NCBI GenBank assembly: GCA_965153355.1
Contig: OZ231128.1
Location: 33,914,001-33,978,000 of the forward strand
Origin: Flaccisagitta enflata
Lineage: Eukaryota > Chaetognatha > Sagittoidea > Aphragmophora
DNA: 64,000 bases
Direction of reading: 5' to 3'
Position 1 is the first letter of the stretch. Every line of letters starts with the position of its first letter. The notes beneath the pieces were generated by a model. It was given only the letters and a program-made list of their open reading frames with translations, did no database searches and was not told the DNA's origin. The position numbers and the translations under genes were made by a program. Of this stretch, positions 57,267 through 64,000 are shown one piece after another.

Positions 57267-57664
57267 CGAATGAGACACATTCTTTTTACCACTCCCAAGC
57301 AAAATGTGATGATTAAGCGATTAGGTAGTGCTTAAAAATGAAGAAAATAATTTCCGTGTTATGAACATATATACAATTTGACTTGTGTAGGCATCGGAAC
57401 TGAGTTGCTAGGGAGCGTCACAGGGCTATTACACATGATTACGCCCCCTAGCAACGGCTGAACGAGCAATATTCTCACAGAACATACAGTACATAAAGTT
57501 GTAGCAAATATGGTTTCAAGCAATGTTCCGTCAATCATATTTCTTAAAATATTGATATTTAAGCAAGAAAATACATGAAAATACATAAAAAAGTATTTCC
57601 ATGGCAACCTGTCTTCAAATTGTGAGTTCCCTGTATTCCCAAGTCTAGACGGCATCTACTGTAT

Positions 57665-59020
57665 CTGCGGACCTCTCATTGTCGTTACTTCCTGTCATAT
57701 TCTACGCTAATCTGTCGGATTTCTTTTCGTGAAAGATCCAGCTTTTTTTTTTTTTTTTTTTTTTTGTGTGTGCTTCTGTAAAAAGAAGAAAAAAGCAAAA
57801 TAAGTCTATCGATCGTCTTATTTGGGAGAAACATCCAGCTGGTTTGCCGTAAACATACCAGAAGCGGCGACACTCTATATTGGTGGGTAACTGTGCCCAC
57901 ATATGATTAATTAAGTCGTCGGACGGACCAAGGGGAAGACGGGCAAAGCCTCTTCAAGGGTAGCCAATCCATGACTAATGTAATGATAACGAAGCATTTT
58001 TTTTCTTCTGGCAAACAAGGGAAAGAATGCAACTATCTGTTGTTAGGACACGCTAAATTAACGGGGTAAAAGAAGATAGAAATATAACAAATAATAATAA
58101 GAAGATATAAAAATTTAAAAAAAATGACGTAACTCGGACAATGACGGCAGCCATTTTGTCGACTTGTTCATTTGTTTTAGATTTTTTTTTCTTTCTCTTT
58201 ACTCACATTTTGTCCTCTGGCGGATTCTTAATTAAACCCACGAAAACAAACCGTCGTTTTGCATAGTCATGTTGCCGCAGCTGTCTCTAATTTTTTTTCT
58301 TTGGCGTTATTTTTCCTACAATACCGTATCATCGCGTTATTCGTGTACCCAAAGATGTGCCCTAAAATGTTAGCTCAAATTTTTTAACGTTGGGTATCTA
58401 GCAGTAAGGTCAGGAGCGTCAAGAGAGAGACCGAAAAAAGGCCGAAAATTTAAGGTTGTACACGCCTGTCTGCGATCCTGATTTCTGGAGTGATGCATGA
58501 TGTATTATACGTGGAATATTGGTCCCCAGTCGGCGCCCCCAGGGAGGTGGTGACGAGTGAGATGAGTGAGGCGCCTTCCGCGGTAGTCGACGTCTCAAAG
58601 GGAGGTCGTGGGAAAAAGAACACTTCCTTTGCAATTGTATCAGTTTCAGTTTTGTTCGCCGCCATATAAATTTCGCCGTAGCCGGAGTCTATGAAAGACG
58701 ATGTTAGCGCGATATCAGGATTTCCGGACCGCGCTCGTGCGCTATTCGTTCGACATGTATAATTACGGGAAGGCGGACGAGAGTAAACCTTTTCAGTCAT
58801 TAAGGAATCACTGTTATTTGAGCAAGTGCTCAGTTCAAAATGTCCCTTCTGAATATAAAAACAAACGTGTATACACCCGGGATTGATCCCTTGATTACAA
58901 CATTTATACAAATAGATGTGGCATTTTACGGTATTCGACCATGCAAGAACGATTAGTAATATCTTCCTGTATGATCACATGATATTTTTTTCCAGGTTTC
59001 GTTTCACAAAAAGCGTAAAA
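57665..59020 (+). promoter_or_regulatory. Upstream region of RAD23 with a probable 5' UTR intron acceptor
   Basis: A long T-run (57743-57765) lies in the left part. A catataaatt box near 58662 and the acceptor tttttttccag at 58984-58994 suggest a 5' UTR exon spliced just before the ATG. The open minus-strand frame at 58450-58911 lacks family features and is not called. Confidence 0.35.
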
Positions 59021-62000
59021 ATGCAGATCACTTTAAAAACGTTGCAGCAAAACACTTTTAAGGTGGAGATTGAACCATCTGAAACAGTAGCAGCGCTCAA
59101 GAAGAAGATCGAGTCGGACAAGGGCGATGCATTTCCGGCGGAGGGTCAAAAGCTTATTTACGCCGGCAAGATCCTGGGTACGCAATAAATTAGGAACATA
59201 GTTTATGCGATAAGCCTCCTTCAATCTTGCGGGCTGTGATTGTTCATTTCTGCAGATCTAGCAACGTGTCACAATCTAGCGTATAGCACTATATGACTAT
59301 ATAACATTATATATTGTTTTTCTGTCATCAGAAAATTTTTCGCGGTGTCATCCTTCGATTTCTCGCGAATTTAGAAGTCATAACCATTACTAAAATACTG
59401 AGTGACATGCGATACTTAATTTAGAAATGACAACACACCCTCTTCATTGTTTTCTTACAGCCGACGAAAACACCATCGAGAGTTATAAAATAGAGGAAAG
59501 TAATTTCGTTGTGGTAATGGTGAGCAAACCGAAAGCCAAGCCGGCGGCAGCGAAACCAGCCTCAACCCCCGCCGCGTCCGAGTCCGCTTCCTCCGCCCCC
59601 GTTGCCCCATCCCCAGTCGCGGCCGCTGCTCCCGCCGCCGCCGCCGCAGCAGCAGCAGCAACGTCAACGCCGGTGGCCGCGCCAAAGGAGGAATCTTCGA
59701 AGGAAACGGAGGAAAAGAAAGAAGAGGCGTCCGCCAAACCCACAGCTGGACAAGATCAAGCTTCGGAGGAATCCAAACCCGCGGAGACTACCCCGCCGGC
59801 TTCCTCACCTGGGTAGGAAATTATGATGATTCTGCGCAAGTTGCTCATTCCCCTAAAACACAACATAACGTCAATTAACGTCATGACTACCTTTTAAGGT
59901 TTTAACCAGAAACGATTCTAGCATTACTTATTTCGGGCGAGAAAATCAATTCTGTCAAGTTTCAAACAATATTCTTAAAGAATGAGAAAGAGGAAAGGTC
60001 CTAATGCCACCCTGATGGTAGAACACTTCTTTAAGATTTGTATAAAGATATGATACCGAGCTGTTTTTCTGTTTCCGTCGGATCAAACGATAGTGTGCTG
60101 ACGGGAGAAAGCGCTCTGGTAACTGGTTCCGAATACGAAACGATGGTTGGCGAAATATGTCTCATGGGCTTCGACAGAGAACAGGTAAGGCCTCTGTACA
60201 ACCGAGCCGCTTTCCACAAAGCGTTGTGAAGGGTAGAAAGTACTACTGGCATGTTTCCAGTAGTTGCGGGGAACTATTATGAGATGACAGATTTGTCAGG
60301 GCGGAACAGTTGGTATTTCACTATTAAATATCAAAATAAAGTAAGTTAGCTGATAATCGCCTTTGATTTTATATTTCATCTAGGTTGTCAGAGCGTTACG
60401 TGCTAGTTTCAACAACCCTGATCGCGCGATCGAGTATTTGTTGTCGGGGATACCCGCTGGAACAGGTTTGGGCGGCGAGGCACCGGGAGCTGGAGAGCAA
60501 GACGCGGCACCGGTTGAACGTGCGCCTCCTCCGCCACCCGCGAGACAGGTGAGAAGCAACTTTAGGTTTCTGGAAAGTTGGGATGTCGTTGTCATCACGA
60601 TTGTTTGTTGGGTACTCTATTTTGATGTCAAGAGGGTATCGGTACTACTTTAAGTCTGAATAAAAGTTGGTGTCTCTTAATGTACAGTTAATCCCCGCTA
60701 TAACGGATATAAGAGTAATAGAAATCTTTTTACAGTGCAATTTTTACCTGTTGATTTCTTTTATTTTCTTTATTTGCAAAAATGAAAATCCATTTATAAT
60801 GGCTGAAATTTGTTAATCCCTTGACCTCCGTTATTGCGGGATTGAACTGTGTATCTGTCTGTCTTCAATCGCTAGTTTCTCTGGTCGATTGTCTGTCGAA
60901 TTGAATGCTGCCTTTATTGTCATAATGAAAATCACTCTCCGCATTTGTTACTGAATGTTTTACTGAATGTTTTACTGGATGATCTCTGTGTGTAGTATTT
61001 TAGATGAACGTTTTATTGACGAATGATTTTTGTCTGATTGTCAGTCCCTTCTTCGTTTGGTCGCTGTTGTTGTTGTTGGGCGAGTGAATGTGTAATTGTT
61101 CATCCTCTTGATGGCGAATGAAAGCCAAATCAAAGCTCATTTTGATGATCAACAGGCGAATGAACCTCCGGCTGCCTCGGATGGCGAGGACCCATTGGGA
61201 TTTCTAAGAACGCAGCCGCAGTTTGCGCAGATGAGGACCCTCGTTCAACAGAATCCTTCTCTTCTGCCGGCTGTCTTACAACAATTAGGTGTGCCTATGC
61301 GTAACTCGGTTTTCATCGAAGCAAGAGAGAAAATTCCATGTTCAAAATTAGAAAAACGGGCTGAAAGACTTAAAAATACTGTCAAAAACTATAGAAATAT
61401 TGAGTAAATGGAAAGCATGTTTGCATACAAAACTTTTTACCAAAGCAGGGGGTCGCTGATTAGAGAGGGAGCGCTAAATAGAGGAATATGGTTCTGCTTC
61501 TCAACAGCGAAACTATTGCCTGTTTTTTAAGGTTCGACGAATCCACAGCTTTTGCAGCTGATCAATCAACATCAACAACGGTTCATCGAGATGCTGAACG
61601 ATTCGGCGGATCCCGCTGCGCCTGCTGCAAACGCTCCTCCCGCTGCTGGTCGGTATTTTGTGCGCGAGGAATGTCCTCTCTTTCTGCCTTATGAATCTAC
61701 TCCTTATGAATACCAATTTGTCGACTACATTTGAATAATCACGCGTATTTTTCGTCGTGCAGGTGGTATGATGCCTCCCGCTGATTTAGGCGGTGGCGGT
61801 GCCGGTGGACCAGGCAGCAACTTCATTCAGGTGACGCCAGAGGAAAAACAGGCGATCGAACGACTGAAGGATCTCGGCTTCCCAGAGGCGCTCGTCATTC
61901 AGGTAAACTTGAAAACTTATCTCGACGCCGCTACCGTAGTTAATGAAGTGGAAGTATACAGAGGGCGCTAGTTTACGCTTCAATTTTGGGACGACGAGGA

Positions 62001-62435
62001 CTTACAGTGGTGGATAGAAGCAGTAATGCGAGTTTTCATTCTGGCGTGAAGGACTGACCAACCGACCGACCAACCGACCGACCAACCCTCCCCGAGTCGC
62101 CAGTCTGGGACTAGCAAGAATGAAGTAACCAAATAAAAAAAAGCGCACGCAACACGCATTTGCATCACGTTGAGTTTGTCGGTCCGTCTGTTGGTCCATT
62201 CGTTCATCCGGTAAAAAAGTGTTTCTTGAAGTCAATAACTGACTACATTTCTTTATTTACATCAGAGGTTTACATCTCGCATAAATCTTATGGGTGTTGG
62301 TCTTGTTCAGTCAAATCATGATTTTAAACCGCACGTCAATTTTCTCTTTCTCAATCTTAGGCGTACTTCGCGTGTGAAAAGAATGAAGACCTGGCCGCCA
62401 ATTTCCTCATCTCTCAAAACTTCGACGATGATTGA
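59021..62435 (+). CDS. RAD23: UV excision repair protein RAD23 homolog (8 exons, 409 aa)
   Basis: Exons 59021-59177, 59461-59812, 60094-60184, 60384-60548, 61156-61288, 61532-61648, 61763-61902 and 62361-62435; every phase matches. Residues 1-78 form the ubiquitin-like domain ([20 protein letters not shown] ... NFVVVMV) that docks on the proteasome. An Ala/Pro/Glu/Lys-rich linker follows (to about 172). UBA1 ([20 protein letters not shown] ... [10 protein letters not shown]) spans about 175-220, the XPC/Rad4-binding helical domain ([20 protein letters not shown] ... FIEMLND) about 265-325, and UBA2 ([20 protein letters not shown] ... [11 protein letters not shown]) about 355-409. Length equals human RAD23B. 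In the family it stabilises XPC in damage recognition and shuttles ubiquitylated proteins to the proteasome. The start is the conserved MQITLKT. Confidence 0.97.
62040..62310. repeat. Hairpin-ended repeat fragment in the last RAD23 intron
   Basis: ACCAACCGACCG runs, then gttgagtttgtcggtccgtc and the end catctcgcataaatcttatgggtgttggtcttgttca. It is mixed-orientation and degenerate. Confidence 0.6.
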
Positions 62436-62812
62436 ACTGGAAGCGTTCGGTTCTTGGACATTGTCCCCATTAATCTTTATCCTGCCCCTTGTTTCTCTCT
62501 TCGTGTTTTGTAAATCAGCAAACAAAAAAGACTAACTACTATCTCGTGATGAACTTCACCGGGCTTTTGGGTGCAAGTCGTGGATCCTATTTTATCATCT
62601 TGAAATGAAACTTTGAACATTTGACTGAGTTCAGTTAAAACGAGAAATTTACTGCATCTGTAGTAGATGCGAATTACGGGAGATTTTTCTGATTGTTCAG
62701 GATGTTATGTGGGTCATCTATCTGACTCATCGTTTGTGAAAAGGTTAATGGTGGTTTTATGCAGTCAGATTTAGACAAACTGAAAAGTCATTGCTTAGTG
62801 TTGTTTTTGATG

Positions 62813-62908
<96 letters not shown>

Positions 62909-64000
62909 TCCTCCCTCCCAAGACAGACCAACGGTTGGATCGTTGCTTTGAGTAAATTGCTATTATTCCTTTTGATGTGAAAGCCATCTCTCTCTGAAAT
63001 GTAATTTCCGTTTCATTTATTTTCTTTCGTTAGTGTTACGTTTTGGCCGAACTTAAGAAAGTTGAGATGATTTGAGACACGTTGGACCTTGAGAAATATC
63101 TGAAACTCGTTGGATCAGTTAGATGTACTGCACAGTGCACACGTCACAGTTACATGGTCACATGGAGTCATGGACTGTCTTGCTTGTCGCCGATCGCCTG
63201 GGCCGGGACTGTTCCTGGCACCGAATGAAGTTTGTCTAGTGTCTACTAGACACTATCTAATGTCTACCGATCCATACTCGTTAGCTACCATTATGGGACA
63301 GTTAGGTGTGTCAAATACGGGCGATGACTGAATTTGAGATTATAACGCTGACGCAAGATGGGGCTGTTGATTTTAAAATGATCGCCGTTTTTCTTTTTCC
63401 AAAATTCCATCGGCAACGATTTTTTTTTGCGATCAAAATCTTAATGCAATGTTTGCACTCTTGTCCGCCAAGAAATAATTTCATTAACCAAAAAAGACTA
63501 TTTTACTATTTCATTGGAGTTGATATGATTAACCCAGATTCTTTTCTGTGAAGCTTTAAAGAGGATAGTAGCATTTAAAAGTAATTTGATATCCCACTAT
63601 ATAAGGCAAAGGATGAAAAGTCAATAACGTGATTACAACATAATGCAAATTAGGGGCAAAACAGGGATTTTGGAAAAAACGGAAGATAAACGAAATTTGA
63701 AAAAAACAAAAAACGGTGAAGGCATTTAAATGAGTAACTCCATGATGCTTTAGCGTTATACTGTCAGGGATTAATGTTTTGCATATTGACACACCCGAAT
63801 GGGGCAGATTAGGGATTGAATGTTTTAAAAACCTGCCTCAAACTGGATAGTGTCATTCTAGATATTCAGTTGTGATATTCTCCACCCTTCTAAGACTAGA
63901 CAAATTGATAGGCGGGTCGGGTGAGTCATCATCATAAAAGTCTTTGAGACGTGTACACACATACGTGTACGCACATAAATTACACCACTATACAGGAAAA
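62436..64000. other. RAD23 downstream region without a recognised gene
   Basis: Contains the 3' UTR and a (CT)n tract at 62816-62906. A short direct and inverted repeat of the tagtgtctactagacacta type is at 63238-63256. No confident coding frame, splice pattern or RNA gene to the window end. Confidence 0.5.
62816..62906 (+). repeat. CT microsatellite
   Basis: Uninterrupted (CT)n of about 90 bp. Confidence 0.97.

Larger units (their letters stand above)
54366..57664 (+). repeat. Tandem duplication of a 1.65-kb segment
   Basis: Unit 1 is 54366-56012 and unit 2 is 56013-57664. They are collinear, with about seven single-base differences noticed by eye plus a length change in the AAT tract. The junction is ctactgtat|caatgaaag. 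The unit carries the right half of a MITE, gcatgcaaatacaa-type direct repeats and an AAT microsatellite. Confidence 0.95.

Noticed and set aside
55371-57316. Poly-Asn and poly-Ile proteins
   Set aside because: AAT microsatellite in two tandem duplicates.
58450-58911. 153-aa minus-strand frame upstream of RAD23
   Set aside because: No recognised motif, unusual composition and overlap with the likely promoter or 5' UTR region.

Overview
The window is nuclear DNA from an animal, most likely an invertebrate. The evidence is intron-rich genes with GT-AG junctions, an animal-type RAD23 and SIAH, TTAGGG-like interstitial repeats, and very dense microsatellites, foldback MITEs and satellite-bearing elements. 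I cannot name the species from sequence alone. All exon models below were built by hand from reading-frame phase and splice signals. Region 1 (1-19.1 kb, + strand): the end of an acidic protein gene (236-600) is followed by two unusual genes. The first (820-5329, seven exons with matching phases, 780 aa) joins an acidic region and a Lys/Ala repeat to a C-terminal RNase H1-like fold that has lost its catalytic residues. The second starts 154 bp downstream (5484-18689, eight exons). It is a Merlin/IS1595-like DDE transposase followed by a PC4-like ssDNA-binding domain. It has one in-frame TAG and a 1-nt phase mismatch before the last exon, so the copy is probably decaying. Its introns hold TA-flanked foldback MITEs. 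One intron is almost exactly one MITE, and another (9 kb) holds a telomere-like array split by a Ty3/gypsy-type LTR retrotransposon (10056-18193, minus strand, gag and pol open). Region 2 (18.7-35.8 kb) is repeat landscape: a long GCCACC/GGTGGC hairpin, CT/GA tracts flanked by perfect palindromes, and a 12.4-kb element (23203-35579). That element has imperfect inverted ends, a GGCCA duplication and almost only satellite DNA inside. A paralogous repeat at 46.7-47.5 kb shows the uninterrupted site. Region 3 (36.3-50.5 kb, minus strand) holds a basic, AT-hook-like nuclear protein gene (36334-37311) and a SIAH-family RING E3 ligase gene (44918-50514). The last SIAH exon, about 28 residues, could not be found. 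A 3.94-kb inverted-repeat element (40399-44338) lies just downstream. Region 4 (50.5-59 kb) holds MITE copies, microsatellites, one likely terminal exon (53501-53717, minus strand) and a nearly identical 1.65-kb tandem duplication (54366-57664). Region 5 (59-62.4 kb, + strand) holds a complete eight-exon RAD23 gene (409 aa: UBL, UBA1, XPC-binding, UBA2). The rest, to 64 kb, shows no gene. RAD23 and SIAH are ordinary ubiquitin-pathway housekeeping genes. The exciting part is the RNase H-like/Merlin-PC4 pair and the mobile DNA that has shaped its introns.
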